Source: Streptomyces sp. NRRL WC-3605
GTDB lineage: Bacteria > Actinomycetota > Actinomycetes > Streptomycetales > Streptomycetaceae
NCBI RefSeq assembly: GCF_001509795.1
Contig: NZ_LLZN01000002.1
Location: 310,001-374,000 of the forward strand
Reading direction: 5' to 3'
Length of the DNA: 64,000 nt
Shown here in pieces: positions 1 through 8,688 of the stretch. Below the pieces are notes generated by a model. The model did no database searches. It saw only the letters and a list, made by a program, of their open reading frames with translations, and was not told where the DNA came from. Positions within the stretch are counted from its first letter, which is position 1; each line of letters starts with the position of its first letter. A program made the position numbers and the translations under genes.

Positions 1-88
1 CGCGATGCCGTCCCTTCCCCACCGGACCCCCACCCGACCCCGGGCGCTCACGATTTCCGCGTCGACGGCGCCTCAACCGCCCTATTTC

Positions 89-931
89 TCAGGTGACTTG
101 ACCGAGGAAGGAATGCAGGGCGGCGACGAGTTCGGCGGGGGCGTCCTCCTGCACGAGATGGCCGGCGCCCGCGAACACCTCGAAGCGCGCGCCGGGCACG
201 AGCGCGGCGAGTTCACGGCCCTTCGCGACCGGGATCCAGTTGTCCTCCTCGCCCCAGCACACGAGCACGGGGATGCCGATGTCGCCGAAGCGGCTCTGGA
301 TCTCGTCGGTGTGGCGCTGGTCGGCCTGGGCGATCTGGCGGTAGAAGGCCGCCTGCCCCGCGGGATCCAACCACGGCTCGACGAGCCGTTCCAGGACGTC
401 GGGGCGCAGCCCGGGACCGCCGGTGGAGGAGATGTACGCACGGACGAGCGCGGCGTGCAGCGCGGGCGGCAACTGTGCCAGCACGTCGGAGTGTTCGCGC
501 ACCAGCCGGAAGAAGGGCGAGCCCCAGGGGGCGAGGGCGACCGGGTCGACCAGGGCGAGGGCACGATAGCGGGCGCCGTGCAGGAGGTGGGCACGCAGGG
601 CGACGGCTCCGCCGATGTCGTGGGCGACGACGAGGGGTTCGCCGAGGCCCCAGTGGGCGAGCAGTTCGGTGAGGACGTGGGCCTGGGCGGCAAGGGACAC
701 GTCCTGACCGGCCGTCTTCTCGGACCGCCCGTAGCCGGGCATGTCCCAGACGAACACCTGGTGGTCCCGGGCGAGCGCGCGGGCGACGCCCCGCCAGACG
801 TAGGAGGAGAACGGGGTGCCGTGCGACAGGACGACCGGGGGACCGTCGGAGGGACCCAGGCGGTCCCAGCGGACGGCGCCGGTCGGGCCGGTGAAGGTGT
901 GGGCGGGCAGCCAGTCGGTCTCGGAGGTCAT
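89..931 (-). CDS. Alpha/beta hydrolase with Asp nucleophile (haloalkane dehalogenase/epoxide hydrolase-like)
   Basis: The 280-residue cytoplasmic protein has the alpha/beta hydrolase fold. The oxyanion segment HGTP is at 37-40. The nucleophile elbow AHDIGG puts Asp105 at the nucleophile position, Asp230 lies in WGEEDNW, and the catalytic His258 is in GAGH. An Asp nucleophile is typical of haloalkane dehalogenases and epoxide hydrolases rather than Ser esterases. The natural substrate cannot be told. The two Trp/Asn halide-binding residues of true dehalogenases were not verified. It is divergent from the IclR gene, 118 bp away, which may control it. No signal peptide is visible. Confidence 0.9.
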   Translation of the reverse strand: MTSETDWLPAHTFTGPTGAVRWDRLGPSDGPPVVLSHGTPFSSYVWRGVARALARDHQVFVWDMPGYGRSEKTAGQDVSLAAQAHVLTELLAHWGLGEPLVVAHDIGGAVALRAHLLHGARYRALALVDPVALAPWGSPFFRLVREHSDVLAQLPPALHAALVRAYISSTGGPGLRPDVLERLVEPWLDPAGQAAFYRQIAQADQRHTDEIQSRFGDIGIPVLVCWGEEDNWIPVAKGRELAALVPGARFEVFAGAGHLVQEDAPAELVAALHSFLGQVT

Positions 932-1037
932 TCCTCTCCCGGATGGAGGTCGACGGACACGGTCCCTCCACTCTCACCGAACTCCGGCTCGCCGCCGACC
1001 CGGCGCGCGGGCCGGTCACGGTGTTGCTTGCTGCGCG

Positions 1038-1052
1038 TATATTTTCACTGTG
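1038..1052 (+). promoter_or_regulatory. Probable leaderless promoter of the IclR gene
   Basis: TATATT at 1038-1043 is followed by six bases and then the GTG start at 1050. No Shine-Dalgarno sequence precedes that GTG. This is the spacing expected if transcription starts at the first base of the start codon. No convincing -35 box was found. Confidence 0.5.
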
Positions 1053-1847
1053 AGCAACTACAGCCCTGCCCCGGAGACTCCGACTCCGCAGGCCGGCGGC
1101 GTGCAGTCGGTGGACCGCGCCATCAGTGTCATGGAGATCCTCGCGCAGCGTGGCGAGGCCGGGGTGAGCGAGGTCGCCGCCGAGATCGACGTCCACAAGT
1201 CGACCGCCTTCCGGCTCCTCGGCGCGCTGGAGGCCCGCGGACTGGTCGAGCAGGCCGGCGAGCGTGGCAAGTACCGGCTCGGCTTCGGCATCGTGCGGCT
1301 GGCCGGTGCCGTCACGGGCCGTATCGACATCACCCGGCAGGGCCGTCCGATCTGCGAGCGGCTCGCGGAGGAGCTGGGCGAGACGGTCAACATCGCGGTG
1401 CTGCGCGAGCACTACGCGATCAACCTCTACCAGGTGCGCGGTCCGGGTGCCATCACCGCGCACAACTGGGTGGGCCAGCTGACGCCGTTGCACGCCACGT
1501 CGAGCGGCAAGGTCCTGCTCGCGCACCTGCCCGCCGGGGAGCGCGCGGAGCTGCTGACGCGGGCCGGCCTGAAGAAGGTCACCCCGCACACCGTCACGGC
1601 CCGGACGAAGCTGGAGGAGGACCTGGCCGGGGTGCGGGAGCGCGGATACTCCACCACCCGTGAGGAGTTGGAGATCGGGCTGCACGCCATGGCCGCGCCG
1701 GTGCGTGACCGCGACGGCGAGGTCATCGCCGCGCTCAGCGCCTCCGGCCCGGCCTACCGGCTCACCGAGGAGCGCATGCACGCGATGGCCCCGCTGCTGA
1801 TCAAGGGCGCCGAGGAGATCAGTCACCGGATGGGTTTCCTGGGCTGA
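1050..1847 (+). CDS. IclR-family transcriptional regulator
   Basis: The 265-residue protein has an N-terminal winged helix (about residues 20-85, including VSEVAAEIDVHKSTAFRLL) and a C-terminal IclR effector domain (about 95-262, with the SSGKVLLAH segment). IclR regulators act as dimers or tetramers and respond to small organic acids or sugars; the ligand here is unknown. The frame is open upstream to 816, but the GTG at 1050 is preferred because it begins just before the winged helix and follows a -10 box at leaderless spacing. The neighbouring divergent hydrolase gene is the most obvious target, by position only. Confidence 0.9.
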   Translation: MSNYSPAPETPTPQAGGVQSVDRAISVMEILAQRGEAGVSEVAAEIDVHKSTAFRLLGALEARGLVEQAGERGKYRLGFGIVRLAGAVTGRIDITRQGRPICERLAEELGETVNIAVLREHYAINLYQVRGPGAITAHNWVGQLTPLHATSSGKVLLAHLPAGERAELLTRAGLKKVTPHTVTARTKLEEDLAGVRERGYSTTREELEIGLHAMAAPVRDRDGEVIAALSASGPAYRLTEERMHAMAPLLIKGAEEISHRMGFLG

Positions 1848-2070
1848 CCGCAGCCCTCAGCCGTCGGTCAGGCGGGGCGTCGGCCGCTCCGGTCCGCAGG
1901 GTCGAATTCCGAGGCGTGCAGCGGGCATTCGACCGCACGCCCCTCCAGTCATTCGCCCGCGCGCCCCTCCAGCCGTCCGGCACCGACCCGGCCCCTCTCC
2001 GACCCCCGGAAGAACCGAACGACGGGCGTGGACAAGGGAGTCGGACGTCACCGGCACCGCCCGTCGACGG

Positions 2071-2112
2071 ACCACCCCGCCGCGACCACCCCGCCGCGAC
2101 CACCCCGCCGCG
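2071..2112. repeat. 14-bp tandem repeat, three copies
   Basis: The unit ACCACCCCGCCGCG is repeated exactly three times (2071-2084, 2085-2098, 2099-2112). Being 14 bp and non-coding, it looks like simple slippage. No function is evident. Confidence 0.85.
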
Positions 2113-2175
2113 ACCGTCACTGCGTGACCCGTTCCGCTCGCGACTCGTCCATGCCATGCTCATGCGGACTCATTC

Positions 2176-2190
2176 GTGAACTACGTTCAC
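2176..2190. promoter_or_regulatory. Palindrome upstream of alginate-lyase-like gene, candidate operator
   Basis: GTGAAC-TAC-GTTCAC is a perfect 6-3-6 inverted repeat, 34 bp before the ATG at 2224. A related GTTCA-N6-TGAAC repeat lies upstream of the functionally linked gene starting at 4741. This suggests a common repressor, by inference only. Confidence 0.5.
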
Positions 2191-2223
2191 ATGCATGACC
2201 ATTGGCTGACTCGGAGGGTGGAG

Positions 2224-3501
2224 ATGAGAACGAGATCCCGACTGGGTGTCCTGCTGGTGGCACTGGCCGCGTTCACCACGGGGGCCCTGCCGGCCGCGAC
2301 CGCGGGGGCCCAGGAGCGGCAGTCGCCCCGTGTGCCGCACACCGTCGTCCTGGACGGCACCCGTATGCAGCGGACCAAGGCCCGCCTCGAGCACGGCGAT
2401 CCTCAACTGCGCCCGGCGGTGCGGTCGTTGCGCGCCCGTGCCGACGCCTGGCTGGACCAGGGTCCGTGGACGGTCGTCGACAAGCCCCGGCCCGCGCCCG
2501 GCGGCGACGTCCACGACTATCTGAGTCAGGCCCCCTACTGGTGGCCCACCACTCCCCCGACCGCGGACAACCCGTGGGGCTGCCCGTACGAGCAGCGCGA
2601 CGGCGAGCGCAATCCCGAGGTGGACTCCGGCACCGACCGCCAGGACCTGGAGAAGACGTTCGACTCGTCGTACGACCTCTCCCTGGCCTGGTACTACACC
2701 GGGGAGCGGAAGTACGCCGAGAAGGCCGCGCGGGTGCTGCGCACGTGGTTCCTCGACCCGGCCACCCGGATGAACCCGAACCTCGACCACGCGCAGTTCA
2801 TCCCGTGCCGGTACGACGGCCGCGCGATCGGGATCATCGACTTCTCGCAGTCCTACACCGCCGTCCTCGACGCGGTCGCCCTGCTGGAGACGGGGGCACC
2901 CGGCTGGACGGCGGAGGACCGCACGGCGATGAAGGAGTGGAACGCCGACTTCCTGACCTGGCTGCGGGACAGCGACTTCGGGCGGCAGGAGGCCGCGGCC
3001 ACCAACAACCACGGCACCTTCCACGATCTGCAGGTCGCGGGCCTGGCGTTGGCGACCGGCGACCGGGAGCTGGCCCGCCGGACCGTGCTGGACGCCGGCG
3101 CCCGGCGTATCGCGCCGCAGATCGCGTCCGACGGCGGCCAGCCCCAGGAACTCGCCCGCACCCGCAGCTGGCACTACTCGACGTTCGATCTGGTCGCCTA
3201 CACGCGGCTGGCGGCGATCGGCCGCCATGTCGGGGTGGATCTGTGGGCCTACGAAGGACCGGAGGGGCAGAGCCTGTTCAAAGCGGTGGACTATCTGCTG
3301 CCCGCCGCGACCGGCGCCGCGCCCTGGCCGCATCCGGAGCTGGAGTTCCACCGCTTCGCGGCGACGGACGTCGTGCACGCGGCGGCCGACGCCGGGGACC
3401 GCCGGGCCCGGAAGGCCGTCCCCCTGCTCGAGGAGCCGCCGGGCGGCGACCTGTGGGCCCTGCGCCCGGCGGCGGAACAGCTGGACTCGATCGCGGGATG
3501 A
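2224..3501 (+). CDS. Secreted alginate lyase family protein (polysaccharide lyase)
   Basis: The 425-residue protein has a Sec-type signal peptide (first 29 residues, ending near ATAGA-QE) and then an alpha-helical toroid domain of the alginate lyase family (PF05426-like). The motif N261-N262-H263-G264 matches the Asn-His active-site motif of PL5 lyases. Trp/Tyr-rich substrate-groove segments (SQAPYWWP, WHYSTFD) are visible. Such enzymes cut uronic-acid polysaccharides by beta-elimination, leaving unsaturated uronyl ends. The exact polymer is unknown. The start at 2224 follows the strong site GGAGGGTGGAG. It converges with a GH88 gene that would act on the lyase products. Confidence 0.87.
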   Translation: MRTRSRLGVLLVALAAFTTGALPAATAGAQERQSPRVPHTVVLDGTRMQRTKARLEHGDPQLRPAVRSLRARADAWLDQGPWTVVDKPRPAPGGDVHDYLSQAPYWWPTTPPTADNPWGCPYEQRDGERNPEVDSGTDRQDLEKTFDSSYDLSLAWYYTGERKYAEKAARVLRTWFLDPATRMNPNLDHAQFIPCRYDGRAIGIIDFSQSYTAVLDAVALLETGAPGWTAEDRTAMKEWNADFLTWLRDSDFGRQEAAATNNHGTFHDLQVAGLALATGDRELARRTVLDAGARRIAPQIASDGGQPQELARTRSWHYSTFDLVAYTRLAAIGRHVGVDLWAYEGPEGQSLFKAVDYLLPAATGAAPWPHPELEFHRFAATDVVHAAADAGDRRARKAVPLLEEPPGGDLWALRPAAEQLDSIAG

Positions 3502-3517
3502 CCGGCGGCCCGGCGGC

Positions 3518-4741
3518 TCAGACCGTGGAGAGGTCGATGGCGCGGTCGACGTCGGCGGGCCGCAGAACCCGAAGGATGCCCTCCAGCAGGTAGTAGTCGG
3601 CGTACGGGAGGGAGATCTCGACGCCGTCCTCGGCCGGGCGGTTGCGGGTGCAGCGGGCCACCACCGCGTCCGCCCGGTCCGACTCCGTCGTCAGGCACGT
3701 CCGCGCCAGCGCGGTGAGCATCCGGAGCGCCACCTCGCGGTACCGCTGCCGTCCGGTGGCGGCGGCCAGGTCGAGGAGGCCGCAGGCCATGATCGCGCCG
3801 GCGGAGGCGTCCTTGACGTCGTGGGGCTGCTGCGGGGCGCGGAAGTCCCACACCGGGACGTGATCCGGGGTGAGGGCGCCGACGGCGTAGTCGGCGAGGG
3901 CGCGCGCGGTGGCGAGGAAGTCGGTGTCACCGGTCCTGCGGTACATGGTGGTGAACCCGTAGATGCCCCACGCCTGTCCGCGCGACCAGCACGAGGTGGG
4001 GCTGTACCCCTGCACGGTGTTCGGCCCGAGGGGGGTGCCGTCGGCCGGGTCGAAGTCGTACACGTGCGGGGTCGAGCCGTCCGGGCGGGGGAAGACGCGC
4101 CGCGCGGTCCGCGCGTGCTCGACGGCGATGTCCAGGTAGCGGCCGTCGCCGGTCTGCTCGCTCGCGAAGGCCAGCAGGTCGAGGTTCATCATCGTGTCGA
4201 TGATGACCCGGCCCGCGTTGGCCGGGTCGTTCAGGCCGCCCCAGGCACGGATGAAGCGCCCGCGCGGGTTGTACCGGCGGATGAGCGAGTCCGCCGCACG
4301 CAGGGCGCCCGCCCGCCAGGCGTCGTCGCCGGTCAGCCGCCACGCGGTGACCCAGGAGGGGTAGAAGAGGAAGCCGAGGTCGTGGGTGCCGGTGTCGTGC
4401 TGACGCGGTGCCAGCTTTTGGGCCGAGGCGAGGGCCCGGGTACGGAACGCGTCGTCGCCGCTGTACAGCCAGGCCATCCACAGCGTGCCCGGCCAGAAGC
4501 CGCCGACCCAGTCGCCGTTCTGCGAGTACACCCACTTCTCGAATCTGGTGCCGACCGGGAAGGCGGTCACCCCGGGTGAGACGGCGGCGAGCTTGCCGAC
4601 CGCATAGTCGGCCGCCGTGCGCAGTGTGCGCAGGTCCGGGGCGGGTGCCGTCGGCTCCATGGCCGCGGCGGGCGCCGGTAAGGCACCCGCCGTCGCGGCT
4701 CCGGCCGCCGTGGCCAGCACAGTACGCCGGGAAACACTCAT
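3518..4741 (-). CDS. Secreted GH88 unsaturated glucuronyl hydrolase
   Basis: This 407-residue protein starts with a Tat-type leader (SRRTVLA, hydrophobic segment, cleavage near PAPAAA). An alpha6/alpha6 barrel of glycoside hydrolase family 88 follows. Asp121 (HDLGF) and Asp182 (IIDTMMNLDLL) match the two catalytic Asp residues of the family. GFWPG, SRGQAWG and DYYLLEG are further family signatures. GH88 enzymes hydrate the unsaturated uronic acid left by lyases, which fits the convergent lyase gene ending 17 bp away. The start at 4741 follows GGAGGAG; the frame extends further upstream without a better site. The degraded polymer is not identifiable. Confidence 0.9.
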   Translation of the reverse strand: MSVSRRTVLATAAGAATAGALPAPAAAMEPTAPAPDLRTLRTAADYAVGKLAAVSPGVTAFPVGTRFEKWVYSQNGDWVGGFWPGTLWMAWLYSGDDAFRTRALASAQKLAPRQHDTGTHDLGFLFYPSWVTAWRLTGDDAWRAGALRAADSLIRRYNPRGRFIRAWGGLNDPANAGRVIIDTMMNLDLLAFASEQTGDGRYLDIAVEHARTARRVFPRPDGSTPHVYDFDPADGTPLGPNTVQGYSPTSCWSRGQAWGIYGFTTMYRRTGDTDFLATARALADYAVGALTPDHVPVWDFRAPQQPHDVKDASAGAIMACGLLDLAAATGRQRYREVALRMLTALARTCLTTESDRADAVVARCTRNRPAEDGVEISLPYADYYLLEGILRVLRPADVDRAIDLSTV

Positions 4742-4827
4742 GCGGACTCCTCCAACTGCTCGGTGGGGGAACGGAGTTGACCGAGCCTTGCATGAGCCGT
4801 GCCGAGCTGTACACCCACGTGGGCGAT

Positions 4828-4843
4828 GTTCATTCACCTGAAC
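4828..4843. promoter_or_regulatory. Inverted repeat upstream of GH88 gene, candidate operator
   Basis: GTTCA-TTCACC-TGAAC is a 5-6-5 inverted repeat 87 bp upstream of the GH88 start. It shares GTTCA/TGAAC half-sites with the palindrome at 2176-2190. It also overlaps the 3' end of the small gene at 4834-5019. Confidence 0.4.
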
Positions 4844-5019
4844 GTCTGGGGGTCCCTGGCGTCGTCCCGTTCGCCCTCCGCCTGGGACGGCTCCGTCCTC
4901 GGGACGTCCGGGTGCTGCTCCGCCGCCGTGCGTTCCGCCGGTTCGTCGCGTTCCCCCTCGGCCTGGGACGGGGTGTGCGAGTACAGCCAGCGGTCGTAGT
5001 ACGAGGCTCCGCTCTTCAT
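4834..5019 (-). CDS. Small hypothetical protein with internal duplication
   Basis: The 61-residue protein is not recognised. It has a hydrophilic, acidic sequence starting MKSGASYYDRWLYS. The nonapeptide PSQAEGERD occurs at 17-25 and again at 44-52, so part of the gene is a duplication. A strong ribosome-binding site (GAGGGAGGT, 9 bases before the ATG) argues that it is translated despite its size. It lies 58 bp after the sugar-binding lipoprotein gene on the same strand and could be co-transcribed with it. No signal peptide or membrane segment is seen. Confidence 0.65.
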   Translation of the reverse strand: MKSGASYYDRWLYSHTPSQAEGERDEPAERTAAEQHPDVPRTEPSQAEGERDDARDPQTFR

Positions 5020-5077
5020 GGCCGACCTCCCTCGACGGTTGTCTCCATGCTCCCCCCGGTGCGGCCGGCCGACCAGC

Positions 5078-6160
5078 TCAGCCGGTGATCCCCAGGCGGG
5101 CGCAGGCGGCGCGCAGCTCCGGGCCGCAGATCTGCCCGACGGTGTAGACGCCCGGGCGCACCAGGGTCCGCTCCACGTCCCCGGCCTTCACCTCGGCGGG
5201 GTTCAGCAGGATGGCCGGGATGTCCCGGCGGGTGGCGCTGTCGACCGTGGTGGTGGCCACGTCCTCGGCGGACTCGCCCCGGCCGAGGGCCACGGCCATG
5301 GCGGCGGCCGCGGCGGCCTCCTTCTCGAACGGCTTGTACACGGTCATGTACTGCTCGCCGGCGACGACGCGGCGCACGGCCTCCAGGTCGGCGTCCTGCC
5401 CGGTGACCGGCGGCGGCTTGTCGACCCCGGCCTTCCTGAACGCGGAAACCACTCCGGCGGCGATGGCGTCGTTGGCGGCCAGGACCCCGCTGATGCGGTC
5501 CGCCCCGAGGGCGGAGATCGCGGCCGACATGTTCGCGTGGGCGCTCTCCTGGCTCCAGCCCGCGGTGTCGTAGGAGCGGGCGATGGTCACCTCGCCCGCC
5601 AGGACGGACAGCGCGCCGCGCCGGAACCAGCCCGCGTTGGCGCTGCTCGGGTCGCCGTTCATCATCACGACGGTCCGGCCGTCGCCGCGGGCCCTCATGG
5701 CCGTCAGCAGCGCCTCGCCCTGGAGTCTGCCGACGCGCGCTCCGTCGAAGCTCACGAAGCCCGAGACGGGTCCCTCGGCGAGGCGGTCGTAGGCGACGAC
5801 GGGGACACCGGCGCGGCGTGCCTCCTGGATCGAGGAGCGCAGCGCCTTGCTGTCGGCCGGATCGAGGATCAGCACCTCCACCCCCTTGGTGATCATGGAG
5901 GTGATCTGGTCGCGCTGGCGGGCCGCGTCGGCCTCGGCGTTGGCGTACACCACCCGGCAGCCCGCGCACAGCCGCGCGACGTGCTTCTCGATCAGCGGTT
6001 TGTCCGCGTGCTCCCAGCGAGGGGTCACCCGGTTCGGGAGCAGCAGGCCGACGGTGAAGCTCTCCCGGCCGGCCTCGTCGTCCGAGCCGCAGCCGGCCAG
6101 GGACACCGTCAGCAGCCCCGCGACGAGCGCAGCGGCGACGTGCAGCGTACGGGTGCGCAT
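5078..6160 (-). CDS. Sugar-binding lipoprotein (xylose/ribose type) encoded with a sensor phosphatase
   Basis: This 360-residue periplasmic-binding-protein-like lipoprotein has a lipobox LAGC with the lipidated Cys at 24. A CUT2-type two-lobed sugar-binding fold follows (GLLLPNRVTPRWE, VPVVAYDRLAEGP, VTGQDADLEAVRRV). It is clearly paralogous to the protein at 9118-10206. Both carry a CxxC (LCAGC here) and two C-terminal Cys (ICGPELRAAC), which may form disulfides. It starts at 6160 after GAGGGAGGGAG, 20 bp behind the SpoIIE phosphatase gene, with no transporter genes of its own in the operon. A role in ligand sensing rather than uptake is therefore possible but unproven. Confidence 0.9.
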   Translation of the reverse strand: MRTRTLHVAAALVAGLLTVSLAGCGSDDEAGRESFTVGLLLPNRVTPRWEHADKPLIEKHVARLCAGCRVVYANAEADAARQRDQITSMITKGVEVLILDPADSKALRSSIQEARRAGVPVVAYDRLAEGPVSGFVSFDGARVGRLQGEALLTAMRARGDGRTVVMMNGDPSSANAGWFRRGALSVLAGEVTIARSYDTAGWSQESAHANMSAAISALGADRISGVLAANDAIAAGVVSAFRKAGVDKPPPVTGQDADLEAVRRVVAGEQYMTVYKPFEKEAAAAAAMAVALGRGESAEDVATTTVDSATRRDIPAILLNPAEVKAGDVERTLVRPGVYTVGQICGPELRAACARLGITG

Positions 6161-6180
6161 CCTGGCTCCCTCCCTCGCGT

Positions 6181-8688
6181 TCAGGGCGCGCGGCCGGCAG
6201 CAGCACGGCCCGGCACGGTGACCTCGCTCCACACCTGTTTGCCGCCGGCCACCGGAAACGATCCGGAGGACTCCGACACCGCCTCGACCAGCAGCAGCCC
6301 CCGGCCGCCGGTCGACTCCCAGTCCACGATGACGGGCTTTGCGGGGGCGCGCGGCGAGGAGTCGCTGACGCAGACGCGCACCCGGTCGCCCCGCAGGACC
6401 AGGTCGAGCCGGACGGAGCCCTGGGTGTGCACGAGGGCGTTGGTGACCAGTTCGGAGACGACGAGCAGCACCGCGTCGGCCGCGTCCTCGACATGCCAGC
6501 GCCGCAGGATGCGCGCGGTGAACCGGCGGGCGTGCATCACCGCGTCGGGGAGCCGCCACACCACCCAGCCGGCCCGGATCGGCTTGGTCCGCATGCCGTC
6601 GTAGCGCAGGAGCAGCAGCGCCACGTCGTCCTCGCGGCGGCCGCCGTCGCCGAGCAGCTGGTCGGCAGTGCGGGGCAGGTCGGACGGGTCGGCGGCGGCG
6701 AGCGCGGCGCGGGTGCGTTCCATACCGACGTCGAGCGGCAGGTCGGCGGCCTCCACGAGCCCGTCGGTGACGAGCGCGAGGACGGTGCCGGTGCCGAGCG
6801 CGACCGCCGTCATCGGGAACTCCGCGTCGGCGAGGACCCCGAGCGGGGGGCCTCCCTCGACCAGCACCTCCTCGGTGGTGCCGTCGGGGTGGCGCAGCAG
6901 GGGTGCCAGATGCCCGGCCCGTACGAAGAGGAAGTTGCCCTCCTCCATGTCCAGTTCGACGTAGCAGCAGGTGGCGAAGAGGTCGGTCTCCATGCCGGTC
7001 AGGAGGCGGTTGGCGTGGGCCATGACGACGTCGGGTGGGTGCCCCTCGACGGCGTAGGCCCGCACCGCCGTCCGCATCTGGCCCATGATCGTGGCGGCTC
7101 CCGCGCTGTGCCCCTGCACATCGCCGATGACGAGGGCGACCCGGTCGTCGGACAGCGCGATGACGTCGTACCAGTCGCCGCCGACCTGCAGGCCCCGCCG
7201 GGCGGGCAGATAGCGGGCGACGGCCGTGCCGCCCGGCAGCTCGGGCAGCCGCCGCGGCAGCAGGCTGCGCTGGAGCATGGTCGCCAGCTCCTGCTCGGCG
7301 TCGTGCGCGTGCGCCCGTTTGAGGGACTGCCCGACCAGCGCGGCGGTGGCGGTGAGCAGAGACCTCTCCTCGGGGGTGAACTCGTGCGGCCGCTCCCAGC
7401 CGACGAGGCACACCCCTGCCACGCTGCCCTTGGCGGGCAGGGGCAGCACGGCGAGCCCGCCGGAGCCGATGCCCGCGAGCGCGGGTTCCAGGGGGGTTCC
7501 GGCGGGCCAGAGGTCCATCCGGCCGTCCCGCAGGGCGAGTTGCAGGGTGGGTACGGCGCCGATCGGGGCGTCGGGCCACTCCGAGCGCCACTGCGCCCGC
7601 CACACCTGGGGCCAGGCCGAGGGTTCGGGCGGGTCGAGCAGGGTGACGACGAGCCGGTCGTCGCGGATGTCGGCCAGCGCCACCCGGTCGGCGCCCAGCG
7701 GCTCGCGCAGCGCGGTGACGGCGACCCGGCCGACGTCCTGGACGGTGACGGCGTCGTCGAGGGCGGCGGTCAGCCACTGGATGCGGGACACATCGTCGGT
7801 GGTGCCGTGCTCCACGGAGGTGGCCGTGACCACGCCCAGCACCTCCTCGGGCCGGTCGCCGGCGGCGGGGCGCACCCGGCAGCTCAGGCTGAGCCAGCGT
7901 AGTTCGCCGGAGGGGCGGCGGACCCGGAACTCCAGTTCCCTGCGGACGGGGGCCTGCGAGGTCGGTTCGAGGACGGCCATCAGCGCGGGCATGTCCTCCG
8001 GGACGGCGTGTCCGAGCAGGGATTCCACCTTGCCGTCGAAGGCGTCCGGGGTGGTGCCGACCAGTTCGAGCAGGGTCTCGTCCGCGTCGATCAGGCCGGT
8101 CTCGGGGACGATGACGAAGGAGCCGGCGCGCATGGCGTGCAGGGCGCGGGCGAGCAGGTGGGGGGGTGCGGTGCCGGCCCGTTCGGCGCCGAGCAGACGG
8201 CCGACGTTGTCGGCGTAGCACTCCAGGAAGCGCTGCTGTCCGGCGTCGAAGCCGTCCGCCGAGGTGCCGACGACGACGAGGCAGCCCAGCCCGCCGTCCG
8301 CGCCGCGCAGGGGCAGTGCGCCGAGCGAGATGCCGCCCGCCCGGGGCGGGGTGGGCGCTCCCTCGGGGTAGGAGGCGAGGGCTGCCGCGTTCAGCCACAG
8401 CGGGCGGCCGGTGCGGAAGGCGTGGGCGGCGGCGGAGCCGCCGGTCGCGGAGAGGGCGGGCGGCAGCCGGTACTCCGGGGAGTCCCAGCCGGCCGAGTCC
8501 AGCAGCCGCAGCTCGGGTTCGTCCGGGTCGGCCGCATAGACGGCGGCGAGCGCAGTCCCCGCGAAGGTCAGCGCCCGGCCGCCCGAGGCGGCCTGTCCCG
8601 CCGTGAGCGCCGCACCGGAGCCCGTGATGCCGGCCTCCGGTGCGTCCGGCCCCGGAACCCCGGTCCGGGCACGGCCGTCATGAGGCAT
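6181..8688 (-). CDS. SpoIIE-type PP2C phosphatase with GAF, PAS and anti-sigma-like ATPase domains
   Basis: This 835-residue soluble signalling protein has an N-terminal GAF-like region (about 20-190) and a PAS domain (about 200-300). A second GAF domain (about 330-460) is followed by a PP2C/SpoIIE phosphatase domain (about 480-690). The metal-site motifs GGDWYD, IGDVQGHS and DDVALLL are intact. The C-terminal HATPase domain (about 710-830) has ELVTNALVH and GGRGLLLV. Such proteins usually dephosphorylate an anti-anti-sigma factor in response to a signal. The ATG at 8688 is chosen for its GGAGG site; the frame is open further upstream. It is first in an operon with a sugar-binding lipoprotein. 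Confidence 0.9.
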   Translation of the reverse strand: MPHDGRARTGVPGPDAPEAGITGSGAALTAGQAASGGRALTFAGTALAAVYAADPDEPELRLLDSAGWDSPEYRLPPALSATGGSAAAHAFRTGRPLWLNAAALASYPEGAPTPPRAGGISLGALPLRGADGGLGCLVVVGTSADGFDAGQQRFLECYADNVGRLLGAERAGTAPPHLLARALHAMRAGSFVIVPETGLIDADETLLELVGTTPDAFDGKVESLLGHAVPEDMPALMAVLEPTSQAPVRRELEFRVRRPSGELRWLSLSCRVRPAAGDRPEEVLGVVTATSVEHGTTDDVSRIQWLTAALDDAVTVQDVGRVAVTALREPLGADRVALADIRDDRLVVTLLDPPEPSAWPQVWRAQWRSEWPDAPIGAVPTLQLALRDGRMDLWPAGTPLEPALAGIGSGGLAVLPLPAKGSVAGVCLVGWERPHEFTPEERSLLTATAALVGQSLKRAHAHDAEQELATMLQRSLLPRRLPELPGGTAVARYLPARRGLQVGGDWYDVIALSDDRVALVIGDVQGHSAGAATIMGQMRTAVRAYAVEGHPPDVVMAHANRLLTGMETDLFATCCYVELDMEEGNFLFVRAGHLAPLLRHPDGTTEEVLVEGGPPLGVLADAEFPMTAVALGTGTVLALVTDGLVEAADLPLDVGMERTRAALAAADPSDLPRTADQLLGDGGRREDDVALLLLRYDGMRTKPIRAGWVVWRLPDAVMHARRFTARILRRWHVEDAADAVLLVVSELVTNALVHTQGSVRLDLVLRGDRVRVCVSDSSPRAPAKPVIVDWESTGGRGLLLVEAVSESSGSFPVAGGKQVWSEVTVPGRAAAGRAP

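Larger units (their letters stand above)
1848..2223. other. Intergenic region, no convincing gene
   Basis: This 376-bp stretch lies between the IclR gene and the alginate-lyase gene. Open frames in it have poor codon bias and no ribosome-binding site. It holds two imperfect GCCCCTCCAG copies near 1940-1975, a threefold 14-bp tandem repeat at 2071-2112, and a palindrome at 2176-2190 in the promoter zone of the next gene. Confidence 0.6.

Noticed and set aside
1848..2179. Short open frames in the gap after the IclR gene.
   Set aside because: They show poor codon bias and no ribosome-binding sites, and run through simple repeats.
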